Below are positions 36,058 to 49,470 of a stretch of 64,000 nucleotides of DNA, piece after piece (position 1 is the stretch's first letter; each line of letters starts with the position of its first letter). Under the pieces are notes generated by a model. It searched no databases. It was not told where the DNA came from and worked only from the letters and a program-made list of their open reading frames with translations. The position numbers and the translations under genes were made by a program. Source of the stretch: Chrysomallon squamiferum (taxonomy: Eukaryota; Mollusca; Gastropoda; Neomphalida; Peltospiridae); the NCBI GenBank assembly GCA_012295275.1, contig CM022678.1, positions 16,911,227 through 16,975,226 of the forward strand. The letters run 5' to 3'.

Positions 36058-36970
36058 TAAAAACTGCTCTAATGTAAAATGTTAAGTCGTGTCTTTGTGT
36101 TTACTGCGTGAACGTTATCTCGTATTGCGAACCAGAGAGATTGATTTCAGTCAGAACTGTCTGGGTAGCCAGCACCTCGTTATGGTTCACCTGTTTTGTT
36201 TCAACCTTTTAATCTGATCGTGTTATTCTACAAGCATTCGTCCTATGAACAGATTCAACCAAACTATTTTCATAAACATATTTTTAGAAAGAGCAATATT
36301 TTAAATATAGTAAAACAGTGTGAAATTGAAGCTTAAAGCAACTACGCGGTCAAACACTTGTAGGAGCCTCTAAACACTCACCCGTCTCCAAACATTCTCC
36401 CAGGTTATGTAGGTCTATACGTTTAAATAAAATGTAAAGCTTTCAGTCGTAAAATTTAGTTGGTTTAAGCATAATTTATTTGTATTTATACCGCATAAAC
36501 GTTTGCACTCTGGCCTCCATATGTGTACACTTTGTTATTTGTATAATAATCCTTGTTAAATCTGCTTGAACTTCGAATAAAAGCTCAAATACAATTTTAA
36601 TCTATTATTTTACACAGTAGTAAAAATAAATGAAACTGATTTATAATTCTCCCCCACCAAGTTAATTTTGATTAATAACGAAGTATCACTAGAAATTAGT
36701 AGTTTAACAACACTGTGTACAGTATAAAAAAATATCTGGGAGCTGTTTTTATTTCTGTAGCCGTGACATCATCACATGTAGGACGTATCGTTTTGCTCTA
36801 AAGCAGAGGTCGTTAACCTTGTCGCTCGGGACTTCAGTAGACGTTTCACTGACTGTTGTGGACCCTTTGCCTTTTTGGATTGATCGCAGAGTCGAATTTA
36901 GTCTTGGTGATGTCCTCGTCTATATAAAGCCCTGAGGACCCCATTTTTTTCTCTCTCTTATTTTTTCTCC
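36058..36970 (+). repeat. 0.9-kb segment duplicated at 16.21-17.12 kb
   Basis: Direct copy of 16213-17122, running to TTATTTTTTCTCC. Continues into different sequence and then a GA tract, whereas the 17 kb copy continues into an inverted segment. No exon. Confidence 0.75.
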
Positions 36971-37030
36971 TTCTCCTTTTTATGTATATGACTTTCAATT
37001 ATTTAATAGCAAATTTACACATATACACAC

Positions 37031-38390
<1,360 letters not shown>

Positions 38391-38631
38391 CTACAAGGAA
38401 ACCGAAACTGCAAGTAGGACCAAAGCGACCATAAACGACTGAACTTTCTGGTATTACTGGAAAAATATAAGTATTTTTTGTTTCTTTCTTCTTCGGCTGA
38501 AGTATTTAACATGTCAAGATAGTTTGTTACTGATAGAAGAGCAGATACCGGAAACTCGAATAATTTTCTCGCTCACGAATTTACAAGAATATTGACATAC
38601 CCGATTCTCGCTGACGAAAGTTCAATTTAAA
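38391..38631 (+). promoter_or_regulatory. Conserved upstream flank of the 38.6 kb exon 1
   Basis: Contains CTACAAGGAAACCGAAACTG near 38391, ATAGAAGAGCAGATACCGGA near 38532 and TTTCTCGCTCACGAATTTAC near 38564. Assigned by conservation. Confidence 0.35.
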
Positions 38632-38674
38632 ATGTTCCCGATGATAATTCTGCTGTTTCTTTTATTGCAGACAG
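38632..38674 (+). CDS. Orphan exon 1: signal peptide (38.6 kb)
   Basis: Reads MFPMIILLFLLLQT, then phase 1 at AG|GTAAGT. The outer ATG is CTG here, so the inner ATG is the start. The next thing downstream is another exon 1 cassette, not exon 2. Confidence 0.5.
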
Positions 38675-39380
38675 GTAAGTGTGGTATGAATTCTTTAAAT
38701 ATGTATTTGAATCAGTGTGCTGCATTTCTGTCGAATGTCTGTATGTGCGTAAGCTCGTGCATATTTTTAGTATCTTAAATATGTTAGAAACACTTACATG
38801 TTTAGGTCACATAAAATAATTTTATTCTAAAATAATTTAATTATTTTATATTGTGTTGAAAATAACGACACACTGTAATGAGAAAGCTGAGCCAGGGAAA
38901 CATCATATTCAGATAATTAAATTGTATACTTGGTAGTTAAGTATAAATGAATGAAATATAATCCTAAATCCCACATAATATATAATATCTATGTATATAT
39001 CCATCTATCTAGCTAGCTTTTTCTCTATACATATGCAACATGTTTCAAATACACTTTGCGCCAAAATATACCTACATCTGATGAAGAAAGAAAACAAAAC
39101 AATTATTGGCCCATCGGAAAATTTGATATAAAAATACATATAGACGTATAATTTATTTCCAGTCATTTGCGTTCCTAAATCAAATAATTTTTCTTCTTTT
39201 ATCTTCAAATAATACAATTTTATGTGTAGATATTGTACATATTAGATTCTCCAAAGTGCCTGTATTAGTAGTCCGTAATACAGTATTGAAAACATTTCGA
39301 AAAGTTTCTTCACTATTTCATAAATATGTCATTAGAAAGAGCAATATTTTATATATCGTATAACACAGTGAAACTGAAGC
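38675..39380 (+). other. Intron 1-like sequence, no exon
   Basis: AT-rich cassette intron DNA; no exon 2 recognised. Confidence 0.5.
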
Positions 39381-40420
39381 TAAATCAACTACGCAGTCAA
39401 ACATTAAACACTCACCCGCCTTATGTGTGTACTCGCGTGCTTTTGTTTCTTTCTGAATTAGATGTATTTAATGTTTAGACCACGTAAAATAAAATAGTTC
39501 AATTTTATTGTGTTAAAAATAACCGGGAACCCTAATGAGAAAACTGTGACAGGGAAACATAATATTAAAATAATTAAATTGTAAACTTGGTAGTGTACCA
39601 GCCTCAAAACATTATCATGCACCCAAAGTTTGTCACCAAATAGAATTTAGAGTATACAATCATACATTTTTGTTGATTTATGCAAAATGTATGTTTGTTA
39701 ATTACAATGAACGTTGCGTTAAGCATAGTGATTCGGGATTCGTTAGTTAACAACTTAATGACAACTATTTCTGTAGTACTTGAAGAAGTCAGTTATGGAG
39801 ATCAATGTAGAATTTAAAATACACATGCTTTTCTGCAATCAGGACAAATTTTTCCATTTTATTATCCACATAATGTATAAATTTAATCATTTGTATGATA
39901 ATCCTTAATAAATCCTTCTTGAATTGTAAATCGTATATCATTTCAATGTACAACTTTAATGACTTATTTAACACAGAAGTAAAAATAAATGTAATAGGTC
40001 TTTAATTTTCCCCCTCTCCAGTCAATTTAATCTTAACTAACAAGACTGACTACAGTTTAAAAATATCTACCCGATGTCTTTATATCGGTATCGATGACCT
40101 CATCACGAGAAAAGAAAATATTTTCCGGCCTGACACGACTTATATTCTAAATATAGACATGTGTCATTGTACAAATATGAAAACATGTTTGTTTTTAAAT
40201 ACGATCTATTCCACATGGCGGACAAGGAAACTGAAACTATAGATAGGGGCCGAAGCGACTATAAACGACATTCGTTATAGAAGTTTTGCAAAAGTTTAAG
40301 TAATTTTTGTCATTTTATTTTTCTTCCTGAAAAGTATTTGAAATATCCGATTCACGCAGACGGAATCTTAATTAAAAATGTCCCCAGTAATAATTCTGCT
40401 GTTGCTTTTATCTGAGACAG
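39381..40420 (+). repeat. Cassette duplicated at 8.67-9.69 kb
   Basis: Direct copy of 8667-9688, continuing through the complete exon 1 that is missing at the 9.69 kb gap. Confidence 0.75.
40378..40420 (+). CDS. Orphan exon 1 with a GC donor (40.4 kb)
   Basis: Reads MSPVIILLLLLSET and ends in phase 1 at ACAG|GCAAGT. The donor is GC rather than GT, but otherwise matches the extended consensus AG|GCAAGT of GC-AG introns. No exon 2 was found downstream. Confidence 0.45.
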
Positions 40421-40735
40421 GCAAGTGTGTTTGAAGTGTTTAAAAAGGTTTTCAGTGTGTGTATGTGTACTCTGTTTTATGTGTCAGGTGCGCTCATTGT
40501 TCGCTGTATGTGTGTACTCTCGAGTTTGTGTTACTTTCTGAATTAGACACATTTAATCTTTAGGCTACATACAATAAATTAGTTAAAAATAACCAGGAAG
40601 TATAATGAGAAAACTGTTACAGGGAAACATAATATTCAAATTGTAAATTTGGTAGTTAACTATGGATAAATATAATATAACTCTAAATCATAAATAATTT
40701 ATAATACAGAAAAATATAATCGTGTATACATAGAC
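40421..40735 (+). other. Intron 1-like sequence, no exon
   Basis: GT-rich then AT-rich cassette intron sequence ending at ATAGACTCGGC, where a hAT patch begins. Confidence 0.5.
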
Positions 40736-40741
40736 TCGGCT

Positions 40742-40982
40742 ATACATTGTTTATAAAAAAAAAATTGTTAATAAAACGTTTAGTTCAAATTAGACATGCT
40801 TACTTAAATTGCTATGGTGAAATTCTTTGTTTGCCTCTAACTATTTTACTTATTTTCAGTAAATGTATTTAACAACCCATAATTATGACTGATAGCTCAT
40901 CAAAACGAAAGTGCAGACAAAATAGTATTGAATATCTGAAGTATGGGTTTATTAGTTCACCAAATAATAAGCAATGACCGAA
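40742..40982 (+). mobile_element. Fragment of the hAT element (BED region start)
   Basis: Matches about 28525-28780 of hAT copy 3: GGACATGCTTACTTAAATTGC-type leader, then ATGACTGATAGCTCATCAAA and frame residues CRQNSIEYLKYGFISS. It lacks both ends of the element and is embedded in cassette intron DNA. Confidence 0.7.
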
Positions 40983-41195
40983 TACAGTTTGAAAAGATCT
41001 AGGCGAGTCTTTGTACCGATATCCATGACCTCATCACGAGAAAAGGAAATATTTTCCGGCGTTACACGACTTATATTCTAAATATAGACATGTGTCATTG
41101 TACAAATATGGAAAAAACATGGTTATGTTTAAATACGATCTATTCCCCATAAGCTACAAAGAAACTGAAGCTATAGATAGGGGCCGAAGGGACTA
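40983..41195 (+). repeat. Exon 1 upstream flank fragment
   Basis: Contains ATCCATGACCTCATCACGAG and ATATTCTAAATATAGACATG, words of the 9.4 and 40.1 kb flanks, and leads into the inverted-repeat arm. Confidence 0.5.
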
Positions 41196-42222
41196 TAATT
41201 TTTGCAAAAGTTTAAGTAATTTCTGTCATTTTTATTTTTCTTCGTCTAAAGTATTCAAAATATTAAGATAATGTGTTAGGTATAGAAGATCAAATACTGA
41301 AACTTGATTAACTTTTTCGATGAAGAATTTAGAAGAACATTGAGTTGTTGATTCACGCAGACGGAATCTTAATTAAAAATGTCCCGGTAGTAATTCTTTT
41401 GTTTGTTTTATACGAATACAGGGAAACATAATGTTAAAACAATAATATTTTAAACTTGGTAGTTCTGTATAAATAAATGAAATATAATTCTACATCCCAC
41501 ACAATTTAAAATATAAACAAAAAAATAATAGTTTCCACATAGACTCGGTTGGGAAATATACGTAGATCTGTTTATGAGAAAACAACTATCGCCTAATCAA
41601 TATGTTTGGTATAAAACACACATGGAGCCGTAAAGTTTATTTCCCGTTCTTAGTGTTCTTAAATTAAATAATTTAGATTTCTTCTTCAGACTTTTACTTT
41701 TTATATAATTAATTACCTTTTTGTTGTCGTTCTTTTAAAGATTTTATATGCAAACACACACACACACACACACACACTCACATCTATACACATATACATA
41801 CTGAATATATAAGATAACCCAAACAGCCTATATTAGTATTCTGTCATACACTATTGAAAAACTTTCATAAAATTTCTTCACTGTTTCCGAGAACAGATTG
41901 GTTTGTTAGTTATATCATTAGAAACAGCAATATTACATATGTAGTAAAAAGTGAAATTGAAGACTAAAGCAATTACTGATCCAAACACTGTGTAGTAGTT
42001 TGAAGCTATATTACTTTTTGTTAATTACAGTCAAAGTCGCGTTAAGCATAACAAATCAGAATTCACCATTTATGAACTTAATGACAATAATTTGATGGTA
42101 AGTGAACAAGTCAGTTATGGAGGTCATTGCAAATTTTAGAACACATCTTTCCTGTGTACACCGCACAAAGCTTAGTCTCCTCATGTGTAAACTTAGTCGT
42201 TTTAACAATAGTCCTTCCTTAG
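41196..42222 (+). repeat. Right arm of a 1-kb inverted repeat
   Basis: Reverse complement of 34986-36045. Ends shortly before the 200-N gap. Confidence 0.8.
41379..41421 (+). pseudogene. Dead exon 1 copy (right arm)
   Basis: ATG TCC CGG TAG: same stop and same lost donor as the left-arm copy. Confidence 0.65.
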
Positions 42223-42238
42223 CAATACGTAACTGAAC

Positions 42239-42438
42239 NNNNNNNNNNNNNNNNNNNNNNNNNNNNNNNNNNNNNNNNNNNNNNNNNNNNNNNNNNNNNN
42301 NNNNNNNNNNNNNNNNNNNNNNNNNNNNNNNNNNNNNNNNNNNNNNNNNNNNNNNNNNNNNNNNNNNNNNNNNNNNNNNNNNNNNNNNNNNNNNNNNNNN
42401 NNNNNNNNNNNNNNNNNNNNNNNNNNNNNNNNNNNNNN
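42239..42438. other. Assembly gap (200 N)
   Basis: Exactly 200 N, 40 bases beyond the transmembrane exon of gene d on the minus strand. The cytoplasmic exons of gene d should follow here, so the gap probably hides more than 200 bases or a misjoin. Confidence 0.98.
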
Positions 42439-42477
42439 CAATAATGAAATGAAGAATGAAATAAAATTAAATAATAC

Positions 42478-42571
42478 CTCAAAATAAACCATACAGCTAA
42501 AGAAGTCGACAATAAAATCGAAAAAATTATCACTCCATACATAACTGTCCACCCGTCAAAGTAGAATTTCA
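42478..42571 (-). CDS. Transmembrane exon of gene d
   Basis: 94 bases, entering in phase 1 after a TTTTTTTTTTCAG acceptor and leaving in phase 2 at AG|GTATTA. Encodes GVIIFSILLSTSLAVWFIL, one membrane-spanning helix. The same exon with GVIIFSISLSIFFPVWFIF lies at 54464-54563. Confidence 0.75.
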
Positions 42572-45500
42572 CTGAAAAAAAAAATATAATAAAAATGGAA
42601 AATAAAATATATATATATAAGTATTTAGTTAAAATATCAAGTCTTACACTGAAATGTACATAACGAAGCAATCAGACAATAGCTATCACAGTGGTTGACC
42701 AATCAGAAATTAACTGTCACTGTAGATAACCAATCAGAAACTGGTATCAAAATAGTATGTATGTTTGTATGTATTTACGTATATTGAATACTTACATTCG
42801 TTGTGCCTACTATTTGAAGGCGAAATGCAGATCCCATTAGCATTACATACAGCGCAGTTGTCACTGCATCGATTTGAGCACGTCGGTCCATAGAACGACT
42901 TTACACATCCGTGTATACACGTTCTGTTGTTTTGATGACATGCACTTCCCAGACAGTTAGCGGGGCATGATTTGTTGCAATAGACACCATGGTAACCAGA
43001 GAGGCAGCCATGAAGACATCGTCCTGAAAGCTGATGACATGTTTCTTTACAATTCCTAGGGCAGAACTCGCTGCAATGTTCTCCCTTTCTTCCGCTGACA
43101 CAAACCGCCCTGCACTCAACATAATCGGAGATATTTTCACACCGAACACTTCGACAATATGAGCCACAAGAATAGTTGCAAAATGCCCCGTAAATATCAG
43201 AGTCGCTGCACCCGTTCTTACATTTCCCAGTTGTGCGATCACACGTAGAATTCAGACAACGCTGAGGACAGATTTTGTCGCAAGTGTCTCCGTAATATTC
43301 ACCAGAAACGCAGCCATCCGTACACGATCCGTTTTCCCTATTACATTCTTGATGTAGACAGTTCGCGCTGCATTTCTTTGAGCAGTCCATTCCGAAAAAC
43401 ACATCTTTGCAACCTAGAGAGCATTGCCCGGTTCTGTTACACGAATTTTTTAGACAGTTATTAAAACAACGAAACTGACAAGTTTGACCCCACGATCCTT
43501 CTGGGCATTCTGAACACTCTCCCGTCTTTTTGTTGCAGACTTTGTCTTTACATCCGTCTGGACACCCTTTGTCGCATTTTGGACCAAAGAACCCAGAACA
43601 ACACACACCGATGCAGTCACCTTTCTCGTCCGTGTTATTACAGTGCTGCTGACAACGTGGTCCAGAGAATCCAGACGGACAACGTTCACAATCACCCGTC
43701 CATCTGTAACATATTTTATCCAAGCATCTGTCACTACAGGTCTTATTACAATCTTGACCATGTGTTTTGTTACTGGAACAAAATATATTACATTTTTCTT
43801 TGTAACTTGGTGAATGTTTTGTGTCTGTGACAGAACAGGAAAGACAGCTATCGCCATCACCATGGTAATAACCCTCAGAACACCCCTCATCTAAAAATAG
43901 AATTACTCGTATTAATTTACAGGGAATTAGAGGAGGCTGTGTGTGCACTGCTACCACATTTGCAGTAATTAAAAGATAAACTGACAGAGTAGATACAAGG
44001 ATTGGGTGCTCGAGTAAGTGAAATTAACTATGTTGACTTACTGAAATTAAAACAGAAATAGTGTGTCTCAAAACGAATGTGTACAAAAAGAAAAATCGTT
44101 ATATTACACAAATTAAAAATGTTCATGTTTTTGTGACTGTGTTGTCTTTGGTGTGTGCATGTTCGTATGTGTGTGTACACTCACATAATTAAACTGCCAG
44201 CCGTTACGTTATATATATATCTGTCATTTCAAGTATATCTAGTATACTCGTATACGAAGTATTACGTGTATCCATGAATCGTATCTTAACATATCTGTAA
44301 CCTGAACACATTTCCTACTTATACAAAATATCCTGCCTAATACGTAGCTTTCCTTTGTATGCTATTATCTGTCATGCGTAATTATCCTACCTAAAATATG
44401 CCTACTGTCATGGAATTCAGAATAACATATCCAGTGTGCTTGTTTTCTGCATACATAACTTCCTAATATATCCGTTCATATATGGTAACAGTTCTAGCTG
44501 ACATTTGTATGATTCTTCTATCCTTGTTAACTATCCATATTTAACATACTAAATAGTCTGTGTATCTGTGCTTACATAATACAACTATCCTCTGTATATT
44601 TATATTTTTACTAGCATATCAACTGTTTTGTGTATATCTCCTTACTTAACACATGAACTATCATATATATCTATCCTGCTACTATTGATTCTGCTCTCCT
44701 GCAACCGTGATAAATTTACCTGTACAAACTTGACAAGTCTTCAAACAGTCCTTTGCCGTTTCGTGTTCATTGCAGAGTTCAAACGAACATAGCTCTGATT
44801 TGTCAATACATGTGAAACACTCAATTGAAACTGAAGAAGTTGAAAAAAACTTTATATGAAATATTGTTCACAACGTAAATGTATACATACAAACATAGAA
44901 ACATACACACCCACAGAAACATGCTAGTTAACACACAAATATTGTATATACTTACATTGTAAAATGAATATACATATATATACATACAAACACACGCAGG
45001 AGTGCAAAATTTTATGCGGTGTAAAAAAATATATATGCATATATATTTTATTTTTCTAAATTTTTATTTTATCTCCATAACAGACTTGTTCAGTTACCAT
45101 ACAAATTATTGTCATTAAGTTGATAGTTGACGAATCCCGAATCGCTACGTTTAACACGTAACCAACCAAATTTTACGACTGAAAGCGTTGAATTATATTT
45201 AAACGTATAGACCTACATAACCTGGGAGAATGTCTGGAGGCGGGTGAGTGTTTAGAGGCTTCTACAAGTGTTTGACCGCGTAATTGCTAGAAGCTTCAGT
45301 TTAACTGTGTTTTACTATATTTAAAATATTCCTCTTTCTAATCATATATTTATGAAAAGAGTCCGTTGCTCGGAATTTTAAGAAAGTGTTTTTATAAAAG
45401 TTTTTTTATTTTTTGCTGCTTTTGGTAAGTAAAAACATTTCATACGGCGTGTCACGTATAAGTGTAAAGACCGCGGTTTGAATTTCCACCACATTTGATG

Positions 45501-48429
45501 TAAGGAGGTTGAAATTAACGGATAAAGGAATCATCTTTTTGTCGCATTTTCAAACTTCACAATTTTAAAAATTAGTATGAATTTGTTTCTTTTTTCTTTT
45601 TCTTTTTCTATTTTTTAAATTCTTTTCATTATTATTTTTTATTTTTTATTTTATTTATTTTATTTATTTATTTTTTATTTTTTGAGTTTTTGATAATAAG
45701 AGATCCTATGGGATTGACATCAATCAAATCGTGGGTCACCCTAAGTATGAACCCTATAAAACTAGTCAAATGATTTCCAAAATTGTGAAATCTGTATTTT
45801 TTACTTTTCTGTTAAACAATTGACAGGCATATACATTAAAAGAAGAAGAAATAAAAGGGCTTTACATGACTTGGGGCCTCTGCGATCTACCACTAAAGGC
45901 AAAGCGTCCACAGTAGTCAGATCAAACGCCTACTGATGGACTCTAGTGCAAGAGTTAACGACCTCTCGTTTAGAGCAAAAGGATACGTCCTGTACGTCAT
46001 GACGTCACTGCTCCAGTTATTTTTAAACTACTTATTGCTTGTGATAAAAAATGTCCTTTGATCTCCATAACTGATTCACTTACCATACAAATTAGTGTCA
46101 TGAAGTTGAGAGTTAACGAATCCCAAATTATTATGTTTAACATGACCTTGATTGTAATTAACAAAAATAAATTTTGCTTAAACGAATCAAATTTATTATT
46201 GCATTCTAAAATTTTTATTTAAACGTATAGACCCACATAACTTGGAAGAATGTTTGGAGGTAAATGAGTGTTTAGAGGCTCCTACATGTGTGTAACTTTG
46301 TGGTTGCTTTTAGCTTCAATTTCACTATGTTTCACTGTATATCGAATATTCAGTTTTCCAATGATATATTAATGGAAAGAGTCTAATGAAATAGTGAAAA
46401 AACTTTACTAAAACAAAAAAAGTACAACAAAAACGTAATTAATTATATAAAAAAGTAAGAGTCTGAATAAAATTTCTAAGTTATTTAATTTAGGAACACT
46501 AAGAACGGGAAATAAATTCTACAGCTCCATGTATTTTTATACCAAACATCCCGATTAAGCGACAGCTGTTTTTTAATAATTAGAAGTACGTACTTTTCGG
46601 AGCCGAGTCTACATGTGCAATATTGTATTTTTCTATGTTATAAATTGTGTGGGATGTAGAATTATATGTCATTTATTTATAAAAATAACTACCAAGTTTA
46701 CAGTTTAATTATCTGGATATTATATTTCTCTCTCCCACTTTTATAATTAAGGTGCCAGGTTATTTTTAACTCAATAGAAATTAACTAATTTATTTTATGT
46801 GGCCTAAACATTAAATGTTTCTATATCAGAAAAAAACACAAGCAGGCGAGTACTCTCATACACACAAACACGAGCGCTCGCACACTCACACGATAAAAAA
46901 CAAAAACAAACTAGAATACAATAATTGCCGAGGACATTTTTAATTCGACTTCAGTCCGCATGAATTGGATATCTCAGTGTAGTTGTAAATTCGTGAGCGA
47001 GAAAGTTATTGGAGTTGCAGTATCTGCTCTACTATACGTAACACACTATCTTAAAATGTTAAATAGTTTAAACGAAAAAATAAAATAAAAAATAACAATA
47101 CAACTTAAACTTATCCAAAAAGTTCTAGAACGAATATCGTTTATGGTTCCTTCGGCCCCTGTCTATAGCTTCAGTTTGTTTGTAGCTTACGGGGAACAGA
47201 TCGTATTTAAAAATAAACATGTTTCTCATATTTTCACAATGACATATGTCTATATTTAGAATAGAAGTCGTGTCAGGCCGGAAAATGTTTCCTTTACTCG
47301 AGAAGAGGTCATGGATACCGGTATAAAGACATCGCCTACATATTTTTAAACTGTGCTCACTGTTGTTAGTTAAAATTAGATTTGCGGAGGAGGGGGATAT
47401 TACAGACCTATTACCTTTATTTTTACTACTTTCTTAAACAACAGATTAAATTTCTATCTTGAAATGATATACTGTTTCACATTCAAGTAGCATTTAGGAA
47501 GGATTATTGTACAAATGACCACGTTTACCCATTATGTGGATAATAAAATCGAAATTATTATTGAATGTGCAAAAAAAAACAACTTGAATTGATTTCCATA
47601 GCTGACTTCTTCAAATACTACACAAATTGTTGTCATTAAGTTGTTAACTAACGAATCGCGAATCACTATGCTTAACGCAACGTTCATTGTAATTAACGAA
47701 TATACATTTTGCATAAATCAACTAATTGTTATTATTGTATGGTTTAAATTCGATTTGGATGCGTGTCAATGTTTTGAGACTGGTACACTACCAAGTTTAC
47801 AATTTAATTATTTTAATATTATGTTTTCTTGTCAGACTTTTCTCATTAGCGTTCCCGGTTATTTTTAACACTAAAAAACTGATAATTTATTTTACGTGCC
47901 TAAATGTTTTGAGGCTAGTACAGCGGCTTCCATAGCCACGACATATCACGTGGTTCAGCAGAAAACACGCTCTGCTGACATAGCTCTCAGAGTGCTTGGA
48001 CGTGAAGTTGCTTTAAGTTTCAATTTCACTGTGTTTTACTCGATATAAAATATTAATCTTTGTAATGAAAAAAAATGTATTTATATAAATATATGTATCT
48101 ATATAAATAGATGGATACATATATTAATATTATAAATTGTGTGCGATGTAGAATTATATTTAATTCACATTTTCTGAATCCTATATTTTCCTGTCCTCTC
48201 ATTAGATTGTCAGATTATTTTTAACACGAAAAAAGCCCAATAAAGTTATTTAATGTGGCCTAAACATTTAGGAGCTTCTAAAAAATTTAACACACAAAAA
48301 CACACGCGCTTACGCACATACAAACCTCACACGCAAATGCTGCACACAGATTCAAATACATGTTTAAACAATTCAAAAACACTTACCTGTCTGCGATAAA
48401 ACAAAGAGTAGAATTGTCATCGGGGACAT
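42478..48429 (-). CDS. Gene d: EGF-receptor tyrosine phosphatase, ectodomain to transmembrane (3' end lost in gap)
   Basis: Exons: 48429-48387 (signal, MSPMTILLFVLSQT), 44830-44720 (ShKT-like module, CIDKSELC ... CLKTCQVC), 43890-42796 (EGF exon, 364 complete codons) and 42571-42478 (transmembrane). Phases 1, 1, 1 and 2 agree at each junction. The EGF exon holds nine to ten MEGF/SREC-type modules (for example CPSGFSGPRC, CCSGFFGPKC, CLSGYHGVYC) with NxS/T sites. The membrane exon has a short lead-in FYFDGWTVMYGV followed by a hydrophobic run ending VWFILR. The equivalent exon in gene e is followed by a basic exon and PTP exons, so a receptor phosphatase is inferred. The linkage to the 48.4 kb exon 1 skips a dead exon 1 at 46.9 kb. 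Confidence 0.7.
42796..43890 (-). CDS. EGF exon of gene d (about ten MEGF-type modules)
   Basis: A single 1095-base exon with an uninterrupted frame, from TTTTTAG|ATGAGG to GAAT|GTAAGT. Modules follow CPxxCxxxxCxxxxGxCxxGCxxGxxGxxC, as in MEGF10/11 and scavenger receptor class F ectodomains. Encoding so many modules in one exon is unlike the usual one-module-per-exon pattern. Confidence 0.8.
43960..44710. repeat. Minisatellite-bearing intron 2 of gene d
   Basis: CTATCCTGTGTAT / AACATATCAACTA-type imperfect tandem units between about 44.2 and 44.68 kb, as in gene b. No exon. Confidence 0.55.
44720..44830 (-). CDS. Exon 2 of gene d: ShKT-like six-cysteine module
   Basis: 111 bases, TTCAG acceptor and AG|GTAAATTT donor, phase 1/1. 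One codon longer than gene b's exon, with an extra cysteine before the module (SIECFTC). Confidence 0.7.
44840..48386. other. Intron 1 of gene d, cassette fragments
   Basis: Holds pieces of two further cassettes, including a dead exon 1 at about 46.9 kb and upstream flanks near 47.1-47.4 kb (ATGACATATGTCTATATTTA near 47231), together with dispersed repeats near 45.45-46.0 kb. No extra coding exon was recognised. Confidence 0.5.
46895..46937 (-). pseudogene. Dead exon 1 copy (46.9 kb)
   Basis: Begins ATG TCC TCG GCA ATT ATT and meets TAG at codon 9; the donor has also decayed into a run of AAACAAAAAC-type sequence. The 5' flank is still recognisable (GAGCGAGAAAGTTATTGGAG near 46997). Confidence 0.6.
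48387..48429 (-). CDS. Exon 1 of gene d: signal peptide
   Basis: MSPMTILLFVLSQT, ending phase 1 at AG|GTAAGTGT. The outer ATG of the 27 kb copy is absent (GCAGACGGG in its place), so the inner ATG is used. The leader is short but hydrophobic, and cleavage near the exon 1/2 boundary is plausible. Confidence 0.6.
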
Positions 48430-48943
48430 TTTTAATTAAACTCCCGTCTGCGTGAATCGTTTATCTCAATGTTCTTGTAAATTCGTGAGCGAAAAAGTTA
48501 TTCGAGTTCCAGTATCTGTTCTATACGGGACACACTATCTTAATATGTTTGATACTTTACACGTAAGTAAAAGAAAGAAACCAAAAAATACCTATTTTTT
48601 TCCAAGAAAACTAGAATGTGCTTTTGTTCATAGCGGTTTCTGTCCTACTTGCAGTTTCTGTTTCCTTGTAGGTCATCGGATAAAAATAAACGTTTTCTCG
48701 TAGTTTACAATGACGAATGACTATATTTAGAACAGAGATCATGCTACACTGGAAATACTTCCCTTTGAATGTAGTTACGAATGTACACGCAATGATTCAT
48801 GCGTACATGTATAGATACATACATACATACCTACATGAATATATACACGCAGAGATACATACATACATACATAGATGCATATATATATATATATGAATGT
48901 ATGTATATGTATGTATCTATGTACGTATGCATGTATGTATGTA

Positions 48944-48991
<48 letters not shown>

Positions 48992-49000
48992 CCTATAAGC
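48430..49000 (-). promoter_or_regulatory. Upstream flank of gene d with (ATGT)n and (TA)n repeats
   Basis: Cassette flank words (CGTTTATCTCAATGTTCTTG, GAGCGAAAAAGTTATTCGAG) lie within 80 bp of the ATG. From 48.8 to 48.99 kb there are CATA/TATG simple repeats and a TA run at 48957-48988. Confidence 0.4.
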
Positions 49001-49029
49001 ACGTAGTAGGAGAGAAACACTAGTATTTT

Positions 49030-49060
<31 letters not shown>

Positions 49061-49149
49061 TTATTATTATTTTTTTTTTTACACTTATTTACAAAAGTAT
49101 TACAATGAAAAGTATATTACTTTGGTGTATAAAAAAGAAGTAAAACACG

Positions 49150-49470
49150 CTGTTTTAAATGAAACAGGTTTTAACTTTTCCTTTAATAGCTCAAACAATC
49201 AACATAAATGTGAGTGTTTAAACCAGCTGTCGATGTATAAAACACATTAACAGTAAATAAGGGTACTGACTTAGCAAGTTGAAAAGGTCGCCTACCTATC
49301 GCTATGTATCCGACATTGCTGGGTGGAGAGAACAAACTATACTTATGCGACTCAAATAACTTCATTGTCACCTAAGACAAGTATGCTATCCTTAAATCTA
49401 ATTTGTTTTGATAATTATATAAAAAAATACCTCATATTCACACCAGAAATCTAGATTTTCTATCTGGTGC
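49150..49470 (-). repeat. R1 conserved spacer unit, copy 6
   Basis: Core CCTACCTATCGCTATGTATC near 49291, between gene e's 3' end and gene d's promoter. Confidence 0.6.
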
